Origin: Clostridia bacterium
GTDB taxonomy: Bacteria; Bacillota; Clostridia; Christensenellales; Aristaeellaceae
NCBI GenBank assembly: GCA_017448975.1
Contig: JAFSKN010000045.1
Span: 1 to 64,000 of the forward strand
Length of the DNA: 64,000 bases
Direction: 5' to 3'
Shown here piece by piece: positions 26,467 to 35,593 of this stretch. Both the position numbers and the translations under genes were made by a program. Below the pieces are notes generated by a model that was not told the origin of the DNA, ran no database searches, and saw only the letters and a list, made by a program, of their open reading frames with translations. How positions within the stretch are numbered: the first letter of the stretch is position 1; every line of letters begins with the position of its first letter.

Positions 26467-29109
26467 TTGAATACAGTCGGTATTCAGTTGCGAATCAGCG
26501 ATTTGCTGTTCGCAGTGCAGAAACGCTGGAAAATCATCGTCTCCCTCACCCTGATGGGTCTGGTATTCGGTTTGCTTCTGTCTGGCATGAATTACGTGCA
26601 GTCCGCCGTTGAAGACTATCAGATCGAAGGTTCTTTTATCATTTCCGCGGTGGACAGCCAGGGGCGGTATTCGGGCAACAGCTCGGCGCCCAGCAGAAAC
26701 GATATCACCATGGCTACCGAGCTGTACGATACGGTTTACTATCTGCTCCGCAGCGACCGACTACTTTCCCAGATCATCAACGACGAGCAGCTTTTGGGTG
26801 TTTCCGCCTCGGATATCCGCAACGCGCTGTCCATATCCCAATACGGCGATACCAACATTATCACCATGCGCCTGACGTGGGATCACGGCGATGAAGGTTT
26901 AGAGCTTTGGGAAACGATCATCCAAACGGCCAACACGCTTATGTCCCAGCTGATGCAGGTAGGCCGCCTGCGCGTCTTCAACCAGCCCGAAGCGAAGCTG
27001 ATCAACTCCCGCACAGCCAACATTAAAACCTGGATGATCCTGCCGGTGCTGGGCCTCGCCGCGGGCATGGGCTTTGCCGTGATCGAGCTGATGATGCGCC
27101 CGACGCTCATCAACGTAAAAGACGTGGAAACGGTGTTCGGCCTGGAGACGATCGGCATTATTCCTTACGACAGCACTTTTTTTATGTACAGATCCTCCAT
27201 CTTGGTTTCCGACGAAAAAGCGTCGTCCGACGTATCGCAAAGCTTTTCAGCAGCGGCGTACATCCTGCGCAACCGCATCGGCTCCAAAGAGAAATGCCAC
27301 TGCTTCTACATTACGTCCGCCACCGTTCAGGAGGGCCGTACATCCGTCGCGGCCAATCTGGCGATCGAGCTTTCGGATATGGAGAAGCGCACCCTGCTCA
27401 TCGACTTTGACTACAAAAACCCCATGTTAGGTTCCCTGTTCCTGAACAACATTGATTACAACCGTTCCCTGAACGCCCTGTACCGGGGCGAAATCACCAT
27501 GAACGACGCCATCACCCCCATGACCGGCTATCTGGACCTGCTGCCCATGGTGATGGAGCATAACCTGATTTATTTGGACGGCACCATCGTTGAAATGATC
27601 AATCAGCTCAAGGAGCAATACGATTATATCATCATCGACGCGCCGCCCGTAGGCAAGGAATCTGAAACCCTGAGCCTGAATCAGGTGGCGAGCGCCGTGC
27701 TGTTCGTAGCCCGATACGATACGGCCTCCATTCCCGAGATCCAGGCGGCCCTGGAAAAGCTGGATAAATCCGGTACCCGTGTGCTGGGTTGCATCGTCAA
27801 CGCCCTGCAGACCTCAAAGAACGTGATCATGGGCGTAGGCAAAAAAGAAACGGAAAAGAAAGAAACGCCCGCTGGAAAGAAGAAGACCCAGAGCAAGAGC
27901 AAAAAGAAGAAGAAAAAAGCGAAGAAGGTCGAAAAGACACAGGACGAAAAGCAGGAAACCAAAGAAAATGACGCCGCTTTGCTGGCGCTGATCAATAAGC
28001 AAAAGGCCCATGAAGCCGCCGGAAACGCGGACGGCACGGATTTGGATCTGCCTCCGTCCATGGAGGGGGCGAAATCGCCGGAGATCTTTCAGAACGCGCA
28101 GGATATACCTTTCACCCAGGCCGCGTCCGGAGAGGAGAGCTTCCCGCAGTTCGCCTCGCGTGCCTCGGCGGAAACAGAACAGGCCCCGCAGAACGCCCCC
28201 ATCCCCGGTCCGGAGGAAGTCAACCCAGAGGAGTGGCCTCTGCCGCCAGTAAGCGTCCCGACGGAAGCGGCTCAGGACGAACGGGTAGAACCCCTCCCAG
28301 AACCGGAAACCGTCAGTCCGGAAGATTTCCACCAGCCTCCCGCCAGCGTCCCGACGGAAGCGCCTCAGGACGAACGGGCAGCGACCCTCCCCGAGCCGGA
28401 GGCCGTCAGCCTGGAAGATTTCCCGCTGCCTCCCGCGAACGCCCCGGCAGAAGCGGCACAGGACGGGCAATCAGCGTCCCTTCCCGAACCGGAGATCGTC
28501 AATCCGGAAGAATGGCCGCAATTCCCCGAAAGCGAAGAAGTCGCTCTCAGCCGGCTCGAGCCGCCGCCCGTCGCGCCGCAGGATGCCTCGCCTGCCGTCC
28601 CGCCGTCTAAGAATCCGCAAAAGAAACACGGGCTGTTTGGTTTCCTGACCAGGAAGCCGTCAAAGGAAGAAAAACCCGCCAAGCCTGAAAAGCCCGCCAA
28701 GGCTGAAAAACTTGCCAAGACCGAAAAACCTGCCAAGGCCGAAAAGTCCAAGACCGCGCCGGTCAAGGAAAAAGCTGTCGCGGAAAAGAAAGCGAAACCC
28801 GCGAAGAAAAAGAAAGCGGGCACAGGCTTCTGGGGGCTGGGCATTGAGAAGAAGCCCAAGACACCCGAACCATTCAAGGATATCAAACCGGATGCGGCTG
28901 TGATCAAAGCCGGGCGCAACGTATTCGACGATCTGATGGACGACGGGGTCTCCGCCGAGCCGCATATCAAGAGCGACGCCGAAATCACCGAAGAACTGCT
29001 GCGCATGGGGCTGGACGGCACTTGGGATCAGCCGGAGGACAAGGCCGGCGGAAGCTCAAAGCCCGCCTCTGGCAAGAGTGGGAAAAAAGACCTGTTTGAA
29101 GACATATAA
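26467..29109 (+). CDS. Wzz/BY-kinase-like chain-length protein, probable pseudokinase
   Basis: 880 residues from a TTG with AGGGAG upstream. Residues 1-~212 are a Wzz/CpsC unit with helices at ~22-43 and ~189-209. Residues ~255-430 resemble a CpsD/BY-kinase: Walker A' LLIDFDYKNP (310-319) and Walker B YDYIIIDAPP (385-394). The Walker A reads SATVQEGRTS (284-293): the usual G is Q288 and the catalytic K is R291. The tail (~440-880) is Lys-rich, then Pro/Glu-rich with about four degenerate ~30-residue repeats, then Lys-Pro-Ala-Glu repeats. It has no tyrosine at all, so the usual autophosphorylated Tyr cluster is missing. It probably controls polymer length or assembly by scaffolding rather than kinase activity. 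Confidence 0.88.
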   Translation: MNTVGIQLRISDLLFAVQKRWKIIVSLTLMGLVFGLLLSGMNYVQSAVEDYQIEGSFIISAVDSQGRYSGNSSAPSRNDITMATELYDTVYYLLRSDRLLSQIINDEQLLGVSASDIRNALSISQYGDTNIITMRLTWDHGDEGLELWETIIQTANTLMSQLMQVGRLRVFNQPEAKLINSRTANIKTWMILPVLGLAAGMGFAVIELMMRPTLINVKDVETVFGLETIGIIPYDSTFFMYRSSILVSDEKASSDVSQSFSAAAYILRNRIGSKEKCHCFYITSATVQEGRTSVAANLAIELSDMEKRTLLIDFDYKNPMLGSLFLNNIDYNRSLNALYRGEITMNDAITPMTGYLDLLPMVMEHNLIYLDGTIVEMINQLKEQYDYIIIDAPPVGKESETLSLNQVASAVLFVARYDTASIPEIQAALEKLDKSGTRVLGCIVNALQTSKNVIMGVGKKETEKKETPAGKKKTQSKSKKKKKKAKKVEKTQDEKQETKENDAALLALINKQKAHEAAGNADGTDLDLPPSMEGAKSPEIFQNAQDIPFTQAASGEESFPQFASRASAETEQAPQNAPIPGPEEVNPEEWPLPPVSVPTEAAQDERVEPLPEPETVSPEDFHQPPASVPTEAPQDERAATLPEPEAVSLEDFPLPPANAPAEAAQDGQSASLPEPEIVNPEEWPQFPESEEVALSRLEPPPVAPQDASPAVPPSKNPQKKHGLFGFLTRKPSKEEKPAKPEKPAKAEKLAKTEKPAKAEKSKTAPVKEKAVAEKKAKPAKKKKAGTGFWGLGIEKKPKTPEPFKDIKPDAAVIKAGRNVFDDLMDDGVSAEPHIKSDAEITEELLRMGLDGTWDQPEDKAGGSSKPASGKSGKKDLFEDI

Positions 29110-29141
29110 TAAGTAAGTGAGAAAGAAAGGATGAGCTTTGC

Positions 29142-29888
29142 TTGCTGGATTTGCTGAGTGCTGATTTCATGTCCTATGCTTTGATGGGGTTTCTGCTGCT
29201 GTGCGGCTACCTGTTTATCTTCCGCGCCATGTATGCCCGCATGAGCAGCAAAAAGTCTCTGCCCTTGCTGGCCTTCGTGTTGCTGCTGATTTACGCGGCT
29301 GTGGTCGTTCCGCTGATGATCGTGCTCAGTCAGATGGGCAGCAACAGCTTCATGCTGCTGGCCCTGCTGCTTCTGCTGACCTGCTGCGTGCTGTTCGCGG
29401 CGCTGTACGGCCTGATAACCCATTTCAGAGAACTGAACAAAAAAATGCTTGTCCTGTTCATTCTCTATTTGCTGATGGTATCCTACATCACCATCTTTTC
29501 CCGCGAGGAAGGCCACAGCAGGGCCATTCTGCTGCGCTTTGATCAGCTTCGGGAGGCTCTCCGGATCAACTCTCTGGAGCCTTTGCGGCACTCCCTCCTA
29601 AACGCGGTCATGTTTGTTCCGCTTGGCCTGCTGTTCCCGCTGATCTGGCCTTCACGCCTGGCAAAGATAACCTATGCGGGGGCGCTGGGCCTGATGCTGT
29701 CCACCACCATCGAGGCAACGCAAATGCTGCTGCGGATCGGTCAGTGCGATATCGAGGACATCACCGCGAACACCGCCGGCGCGATCCTTGGAATCATTCT
29801 CTACAAGATCGCCGACGCGTTCTTCTTTAAGCACAGAGACGAAGAAGACGACGAGGACGAAGACGAAGATACGGAAGAAGAAGCCTAA
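29142..29888 (+). CDS. VanZ-family membrane protein
   Basis: 248 residues, with six or seven membrane helices and the VanZ-like core LEPLRHSLLNAVMFVPLGLLFPLIW followed by STTIEATQMLLRIGQCDIEDITANTAGAILG. The C-terminal tail is very acidic (DEEDDEDEDEDTEEE). VanZ homologues are linked to teicoplanin resistance, but many sit in surface-polymer loci with unknown function. The start is a TTG; AGAAAGG lies 11 bases upstream, a weak fit, and ATG at 29169 is an alternative. It lies between the Wzz-like and polymerase genes. Confidence 0.85.
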   Translation: MLDLLSADFMSYALMGFLLLCGYLFIFRAMYARMSSKKSLPLLAFVLLLIYAAVVVPLMIVLSQMGSNSFMLLALLLLLTCCVLFAALYGLITHFRELNKKMLVLFILYLLMVSYITIFSREEGHSRAILLRFDQLREALRINSLEPLRHSLLNAVMFVPLGLLFPLIWPSRLAKITYAGALGLMLSTTIEATQMLLRIGQCDIEDITANTAGAILGIILYKIADAFFFKHRDEEDDEDEDEDTEEEA

Positions 29889-29981
29889 GCAACTCATTGC
29901 CGTGCCCGCCCCTAACGGGGCGGAAGCGCGGAAGCGGCCGCACCGGACCGGCAATCATTCCACGGAAAGGAGGGTAAACAC

Positions 29982-31532
29982 ATGGATTCCAGCCTTCGCA
30001 GACAAAAGCAAATAGAAAAATCGGTACAGAAAGCGATCGACGCCCAGGTCGCCAGCATAAAGGCGATACGAAATCTGCTTGCGATTTTCTGCGTGCTCAC
30101 TTTTCTGGGCTTCCCCGGCAACTTGAAATTGCTCATTGGCGGCGCGATGTCCAGCTTGATCGAATACATCTCCTTCGGCGTGCAGTTTATGCTGATCATG
30201 TTTGCCAGCAGCAACGATGTCATGAATATCAAGCTGGTCAACCTCCAGCCCGCCTACTGGATTCCCTATGTGTTCGTTCTGTACGTCACGGTGGACTCTC
30301 TGGCGATGGCATCCGACAAAAAAACGGTCATCATTACGCTGGTTCACCTGTTCCTGACTGTGATGTTCGCCATTTGGCTGATCGAGCAGTACGATATGGA
30401 AGAACTGATGACGATATTCTACATCGCCCAGCTCATCTATGTGGTGATCTGTCTGGTGGGTATGGTAGCGTTTTCCAGGGTGGTTTTCTTCAACTATCAG
30501 GGAGCCAAAACTTTCCGCGGCCTGTATGGCTCAAAAAACGAATGCGGAACGCAACTGTCATTGGGTATATTGGTGCAATGCATCCTGTTCCGAATCTTAC
30601 TGAAAAAAAAGAAAAGAGTTTCGATCGTCTTCCTGGGCTTGTTCGCGGCGCAGTTTTTCTTGATGCTACTGACAAAAGCCGCCGGTTCCATCGTAATTAC
30701 GATGGCATTTATCGGATACATTATCCTTTATGGCATACAGAAAAAGAAATTCCGTCTTCCTCTGGGGCTTCTGCTGGTCGTGGTTTCTTTTGGTTTCCTG
30801 TTTTTCGCCCTAACCGTATTGCAGATGCTCGCGCCGTTTTTGGAATCCATCGGAAAGGACGCGTCTTTGACCGGCCGTGTTCCCATATGGGAGCGGGCGA
30901 TTTACGTGATGCAGCAAAGTCACACGCTGACGGGCTATGGTCTGGAAATGTTCTGGAAAACCAGCGAGCCTGTAAAGCTGTTCAAAGCAGGATTTGACAA
31001 GTATTCCTGGGCCGCCACTACCGCCACCAACACCCATAACACCACCATCGAAATCTGGTGCAACTTAGGGCTGATTGGCGGGGCGCTGTACTTTATCATG
31101 TTTCTCGCCGCCGACAAAGGCGTCAAATACCTGGAGGAAAATCAGTATCTGTTCTGCAGCTCCTACCTTGTCATGTTCATCGTTCGCGGCCTGACGGAAA
31201 GGCAAACCGCTCCCGGCACCGTGTACGTGATGGTGGCGTATGTAGCCCTGGCCATGATGTATCAGGCCAAATACCGGCACAGAATCGGCAAGTATAAAAA
31301 GGCGCGCGTATATAAGGAGGATGACGGCAGAGAGCAGTTCAAAAAGGAACCCACAGACGGATACGGGCTTGAAGCTTTCCAGAAGCAATTTAGCAATATG
31401 GCGGATAAACGCTTCACAGAAAGAAGGCTGCCTCCCCGGACTTCCCGTATCGCCAAGCAGGAGGAGGAAGAAGATCAGGTCAATAAGCTGGAACAGTTGC
31501 TTATGGAATTTGACGACGATCAGAATGAATGA
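29982..31532 (+). CDS. O-antigen ligase/polymerase (Wzy-like) family protein
   Basis: 516 residues with about ten to twelve membrane helices. The large extracytoplasmic loop holds DASLTGRVPIWERAIYVM, LTGYGLEMFW and NTHNTTIEIWCNLGLIGG, the Wzy_C/WaaL pattern. It is expected to polymerise lipid-linked repeat units outside the membrane. The cytoplasmic C-terminal ~90 residues are charged and contain EEEEDQ. GGAAAGGAGGG precedes the ATG. The next gene follows after 73 bases. Confidence 0.88.
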   Translation: MDSSLRRQKQIEKSVQKAIDAQVASIKAIRNLLAIFCVLTFLGFPGNLKLLIGGAMSSLIEYISFGVQFMLIMFASSNDVMNIKLVNLQPAYWIPYVFVLYVTVDSLAMASDKKTVIITLVHLFLTVMFAIWLIEQYDMEELMTIFYIAQLIYVVICLVGMVAFSRVVFFNYQGAKTFRGLYGSKNECGTQLSLGILVQCILFRILLKKKKRVSIVFLGLFAAQFFLMLLTKAAGSIVITMAFIGYIILYGIQKKKFRLPLGLLLVVVSFGFLFFALTVLQMLAPFLESIGKDASLTGRVPIWERAIYVMQQSHTLTGYGLEMFWKTSEPVKLFKAGFDKYSWAATTATNTHNTTIEIWCNLGLIGGALYFIMFLAADKGVKYLEENQYLFCSSYLVMFIVRGLTERQTAPGTVYVMVAYVALAMMYQAKYRHRIGKYKKARVYKEDDGREQFKKEPTDGYGLEAFQKQFSNMADKRFTERRLPPRTSRIAKQEEEEDQVNKLEQLLMEFDDDQNE

Positions 31533-31571
31533 CCGCGCCCGCCCGGGACGGCCCTTCCAAATAAAAAAGCG

Positions 31572-31608
31572 AAAGGAGCGTCGAGGTTTTTCTCGACAGA
31601 CGGATATG
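31572..31608 (+). promoter_or_regulatory. Ribosome site separated from its ATG by a small hairpin
   Basis: AAAGGAG (31572-31578) lies 27 bases before the only suitable ATG (31606). GTCGAG/CTCGAC arms (31580-31585 and 31591-31596) form a hairpin in between, which would bring site and start to a normal distance. There is no alternative start codon in frame nearer to the site. Confidence 0.45.
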
Positions 31609-32532
31609 TTGGACTTCTTCTATGGCATTTCCATCCCCATGCAGAAAAACAGGCTGCTCAACAAGGCGGCCTTCGTCTGGAACCGGTTCGTCCGCTTCCT
31701 CATGCGCAAGCTGTATCCGGGCTACTGCCGGAGGCATCCGGTGACCAGCGGCGTGACGGAAAAGGACTACGGTGCGCCAGTCATTATCTCCTTCACGTCG
31801 TTCCCCGCCCGGATGAAAACGATCGCTTCCACCATCGAATCCATCATGCGGCAGACGATGAAACCCAACAAAATCATCCTTTGGCTCACAGAGGATGAAA
31901 ACCCTGGTCAGAAAATTCCGGCCGAGGTTCAGCCCTTTCTGAACGCGGGGCTTGAAGTGCGTTTTTCCCGCGAGAACCTCAAGCCCCACAACAAGAGCTT
32001 CCACACAGCCGCGCTTTATCCCGACAGTTTCATCATCACCGTGGACGACGATGTTCTTTACTCCGAAAGCCTGGTCAAACGGCTTTTTGATACCTACCGG
32101 AAGAGCGAGAAAAAAACGGTTGTGTGCGAAATGGCGCATGAAATCAGGATCGGAGAAGATGGAAAGCCCAAAGGCTACGATCAATGCAATTGGGAATCCA
32201 TCGGCATCTCCGGGCCCTCCCATCTTCTGCTTGCGAAGGGCGTCAGCGGCGTTTTGTATCCCCCGGGGTTTTTCGCGGACGAATATTTTGATCTCGACGC
32301 GATTAAGGAAAACTGCCTGATGGCTGACGATCTCTGGCTGAAATTCATGGAGCTCGTGCGCGGGTATAAGGTGAAAAAAACGCGCGCCTGGGCAAAGAAC
32401 GTCTACACCTCCAGCAAGGCTTCCCAGAAAGTATCTCTGACCGCCATCAACAACGGGGAAAACCGCAACAACCTTTACCTGTCCAAGCTGATTGAGAAAT
32501 ACCCCGCCATTGACTGGAAGCATCTGAATTGA
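31606..32532 (+). CDS. Family 2-like glycosyltransferase
   Basis: 308 residues, cytoplasmic or membrane-peripheral. The GT-A features are PVIISFTSFPARMKTIASTI at the start of the fold, a Dx-D-type site FIITVDDDVLYSESL, and YLSKLIEKYPAID at the end. The pattern FTSFPARxxTxxxTIxSIMxQT is found in a group of transferases common in capsule loci of Bacillota. Sugar donor unknown. Its start is discussed with the upstream hairpin. manC begins 44 bases after its stop. Confidence 0.8.
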   Translation: MLDFFYGISIPMQKNRLLNKAAFVWNRFVRFLMRKLYPGYCRRHPVTSGVTEKDYGAPVIISFTSFPARMKTIASTIESIMRQTMKPNKIILWLTEDENPGQKIPAEVQPFLNAGLEVRFSRENLKPHNKSFHTAALYPDSFIITVDDDVLYSESLVKRLFDTYRKSEKKTVVCEMAHEIRIGEDGKPKGYDQCNWESIGISGPSHLLLAKGVSGVLYPPGFFADEYFDLDAIKENCLMADDLWLKFMELVRGYKVKKTRAWAKNVYTSSKASQKVSLTAINNGENRNNLYLSKLIEKYPAIDWKHLN

Positions 32533-32576
32533 CCCGCCTCGCAGTCGCAAACGGCAATACGAACCAGGAAAGAGAA

Positions 32577-33917
32577 ATGAGCAATATGAATATTATCCTT
32601 CTGTCCGGCGGGTCCGGCAAACGCCTGTGGCCCTTGTCCAACGACGTGCGTTCCAAGCAGTTCATTCGGATTTTTCGGGACGCCCAGGGCAACAACGAAT
32701 CCATGGTGCAGCGGGTGTACCGCCAGATCACGGCAGTCGATCCCGGCGCGAAGGTGACGGTGGCGACCAGCAAAACCCAGGTTTCCTCCATCCGCAATCA
32801 GTTGGGGGAGGCCGTGTCCATTTGTGTGGAGCCTGCCCGGCGGGACACCTTCCCCGCCATCGCTCTGGCGACGGTTTATTTGCAGGACGTGCTGGGCGTG
32901 GACCCGGAGGATCCTGTGATCGTGTGCCCGGTGGACCCCTACGTGAACAACAGCTATTTTGAAGCCCTGACGCGGCTTGAAAAGCTGGTGGAGGGCGACG
33001 CCGCCAGCCTGACCCTCATGGGCATCGAACCCACCGTGCCCAGCAAGAAGTACGGCTATATCATTCCGCAGGGCGGGGAAACCGTCAGTCCCGTGAAGGA
33101 ATTCAAGGAAAAGCCGGACAAGGAAACCGCTAAACTCTATATCGCCCAGGGGGCCCTGTGGAACGCGGGCGTTTTCGCCTTCCGCCTGAAATACCTGATC
33201 GAAAAAGCCCACAGCATGATCGATTTTACCGATTATAAGGACCTGTTCGGGAAGTATGAAACGCTGACCAAGATCTCCTTTGACTACGCAGTGGTGGAAA
33301 AGGAGCCCTCCATTCAGGTGATGCGCTACGCGGGCGAATGGAAGGACGTGGGCAGCTGGAACATGATGGCCGAGGTCATGCCCGAGCCCACCATGGGCGA
33401 CGTGATCTTAGACGAAACCTGCGAAAACGTACATGTGGTCAACGAATTGGAAATCCCGATTCTTGTGATGGGCTGTAAGGATCTGGTGGTGGCCGCCAGC
33501 GGCGACGGCATCCTGGTGTCTGATAAGGAACGCAGCGGCGCCATGAAGCCCTATGTAGAAAAGATCGACATGGACGCGCGCTTTGCGGAAAAATCCTGGG
33601 GCACCTACACGGTGATCGACGCCCAGCCCCATTCCATGACCATCAAGGTGCATCTGAGAGCGGGCAAGCGCATGACCTACCACGCCCACGAAATGCGGCA
33701 GGAGGTGTTCACCGTGGTGTCCGGCCAGGGGAGGATCATCTTGGGCGGCGTGGAGCAGCAGCTCCGCACGGGCAACAGCATCACCATCCCCGCCGGCTCC
33801 AAGCATATCATCATCGCCGATACGGACATGCACGCCATCGAGGTGCAGATGGGCCAGGAAATCAGCGCCAAAGATAAAACCATCTATCCATTGCCGGAAG
33901 CATTGATTATAAAATAG
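32577..33917 (+). CDS. manC: Mannose-1-phosphate guanylyltransferase (ManC type, cupin C-terminus)
   Basis: Makes GDP-mannose from mannose-1-P and GTP. 446 residues: the nucleotidyltransferase domain (1-~345) starts MNIILLSGGSGKRLWPLSND, with EPARRDTFPAIALA and the sugar-site FKEKPDKETA. A cupin domain (~360-440, GKRMTYHAHEMRQEVFTVVSGQG) is as in bifunctional GMP/PMI enzymes; whether it isomerises mannose-6-P is not certain. AGGAA seven bases before the ATG at 32577 supports this start. It stands immediately before an AlgD-like dehydrogenase. Confidence 0.9.
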   Translation: MSNMNIILLSGGSGKRLWPLSNDVRSKQFIRIFRDAQGNNESMVQRVYRQITAVDPGAKVTVATSKTQVSSIRNQLGEAVSICVEPARRDTFPAIALATVYLQDVLGVDPEDPVIVCPVDPYVNNSYFEALTRLEKLVEGDAASLTLMGIEPTVPSKKYGYIIPQGGETVSPVKEFKEKPDKETAKLYIAQGALWNAGVFAFRLKYLIEKAHSMIDFTDYKDLFGKYETLTKISFDYAVVEKEPSIQVMRYAGEWKDVGSWNMMAEVMPEPTMGDVILDETCENVHVVNELEIPILVMGCKDLVVAASGDGILVSDKERSGAMKPYVEKIDMDARFAEKSWGTYTVIDAQPHSMTIKVHLRAGKRMTYHAHEMRQEVFTVVSGQGRIILGGVEQQLRTGNSITIPAGSKHIIIADTDMHAIEVQMGQEISAKDKTIYPLPEALIIK

Positions 33918-33929
33918 GAGGGAAACGGA

Positions 33930-35303
33930 ATGAACATCAGTATTTTCGGTCTGGGCTACGTGGGCTGCGTTGGCGCGGCTTGCTGCGCGAAGCTGGGCCA
34001 TCACGTGATCGGCAACGACGTGTCCGAAAACAAGGTGAACCTGATCAACCAGGGCAAGCCCACCATCATCGAGGCGGAAATCGACGAGCTGGTGAAGGAG
34101 GCCCACGACAGGGGCCTCCTGGAAGCCACCATGGATTACCATTACGCCGTGCACAATTCCGAGATTTCCTTCATCGTGGTGGGCACGCCCAGCAGCAAGG
34201 AAGGGCACCTGAACCTGAACTACATCTACAACGTGGCCAGGCAGATCGGCGAAGCCCTGCGGGACAAGAACAATTTTCACATCGTCGCCGTCCGCAGCAC
34301 CGTGCTGCCCGGCACCAACAAGAAGGTGGGCGAAATCATCGCCGAAGCCTCCGGCAAGGTGCGGGGCAAGGACTTCACCGTAGTTTCCAACCCCGAATTT
34401 CTGCGGGAGGGCACCTCTGTGCAGGACTACATGAATCCCCCGCTGACCCTCATCGGCACCGACAGTGAAATCGCCGAAGCCAAGTTCCGGGAGCTGTACA
34501 AGGATATCCCCGCCGAATTTATCTCCACGGACATCGAAGTGGCCGAAATCATGAAGTACGTGAACAACACTTTCCACGCCCTGAAAATCGTGTTCGGCAA
34601 CGAGGTGGGCAATATCTGCAAGGCCCTGGGCATCGACAGCCATAAGGTCATGGAGATTTTCTGCAAGGACAAGCAGCTGAACATCTCCCCCTATTACTTC
34701 AAGCCCGGCTTCGCCTACGGCGGCTCCTGCCTGCCCAAGGATTCCAAGGCCCTGCGCACCCTGGCCCACGATTACTACGTAACCACCCCGGTAATCAGCG
34801 CCATCGACCCCTCCAACGAGCTGCAAAAAAAGATCGCCGTGGACATCATCGAAAGCAAGGGCCGCCGAAAGGTGGGCATTTTAGGCCTGAGCTTCAAAGC
34901 GGGCACCGACGACCTGCGCAACAGCCCCATCGTGGACGTGATCGAGGTGCTGTACGGCAAGGGCTACGAAATCCATATCTACGATAAGAACGTGCGCGTG
35001 TCCCAGCTCACCGGCACCAATGCGGACTTTATCGCCGCCAAGCTGCCCCACCTGCACGACATCATTTCCGACGATCTAGACGCCGTGTGCAACGCCTGCG
35101 ACGTGCTGGTGATCACCAACAAGGAAAAGGAATTCGCCAGCGTGCCCGAAAAGTACCCCAACAAGTGCATCGTGGACCTGGTGCGCCAGTTCAAGGAAGT
35201 GGACTACGCGGGCAACTACGAGGGCATCAGCTGGGGCAACATCAACCACAATCCCGCACAGGAAATGAAGCTGGACCGGGATATGGCCAAGACTGAATTC
35301 TAA
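33930..35303 (+). CDS. GDP-mannose/UDP-glucose dehydrogenase family, AlgD-like
   Basis: 457 residues. The Rossmann start MNISIFGLGYVGCVGAACCAK, the central NTFHALKIVFGNEVGNICKA, and ISPYYFKPGFAYGGSCLPKD with the catalytic cysteine are much closer to GDP-mannose 6-dehydrogenase (AlgD) than to Ugd. GILGLSFKAGTDDLRNSPIV opens the C-terminal binding domain. With manC 12 bp upstream, the pair would make GDP-mannuronate, giving an acidic polymer. Ugd activity on UDP-glucose is the alternative. The gene ends directly at a multi-hairpin repeat. Confidence 0.88.
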   Translation: MNISIFGLGYVGCVGAACCAKLGHHVIGNDVSENKVNLINQGKPTIIEAEIDELVKEAHDRGLLEATMDYHYAVHNSEISFIVVGTPSSKEGHLNLNYIYNVARQIGEALRDKNNFHIVAVRSTVLPGTNKKVGEIIAEASGKVRGKDFTVVSNPEFLREGTSVQDYMNPPLTLIGTDSEIAEAKFRELYKDIPAEFISTDIEVAEIMKYVNNTFHALKIVFGNEVGNICKALGIDSHKVMEIFCKDKQLNISPYYFKPGFAYGGSCLPKDSKALRTLAHDYYVTTPVISAIDPSNELQKKIAVDIIESKGRRKVGILGLSFKAGTDDLRNSPIVDVIEVLYGKGYEIHIYDKNVRVSQLTGTNADFIAAKLPHLHDIISDDLDAVCNACDVLVITNKEKEFASVPEKYPNKCIVDLVRQFKEVDYAGNYEGISWGNINHNPAQEMKLDRDMAKTEF

Positions 35304-35566
35304 GTTACCATTCACCTGTGAAAGGAACCACCGAGTAGCATACCCAGCGGGGGGTGTCGGGGGAACTCCCCCGACTGTAATCCGCAGGCGGCGGCGTGTA
35401 CGGCGCCGAGGAGCAACAGAATGTTGCTTCCTATATCAATTTCTGGCCGTAAAATGAGCGTTTTCGCTTGCGAAAATGCCATTTTACAAGAAATTGATGC
35501 CTCGAATGAAATCGGAATCCTGATTCCGATTTCATTCGTACCATTCAGCGTTAGCTGAATGGTAAC
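35304..35566 (-). repeat. Multi-hairpin element B with terminal inverted repeats, copy 1
   Basis: Termini GTTACCATTCA (35304-35314) and TGAATGGTAAC (35556-35566) are perfect complements. Internal stems: GTCGGGGG/CCCCCGAC (~35357-35374); a near-perfect 27-base arm pair around AATTTCTGGCC...AGAAATT (~35440-35497); GAATGAAATCGGAATC and its complement (~35505-35538); and TACCATTCAGC/GCTGAATGGTA (35539-35549, 35554-35564). The core TGTAATCCGCAGGCGGCGGC is shared with copy 2 at 63684-63963, in opposite orientation. It begins at the base after the dehydrogenase stop. Confidence 0.85.
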
Positions 35567-35593
35567 AATTCTGATCAATGGAGGAGAGGCGTC

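Noticed and set aside
29142-29888. Vancomycin resistance cluster suggested by VanZ
   Set aside because: No vanA/H/X/S/R-like genes are present; VanZ-like proteins are common in surface-polymer loci.
35304-35566. Insertion sequence
   Set aside because: Terminal inverted repeats are present but no transposase frame fits in 263 bases; it is treated as a non-autonomous or structural repeat.
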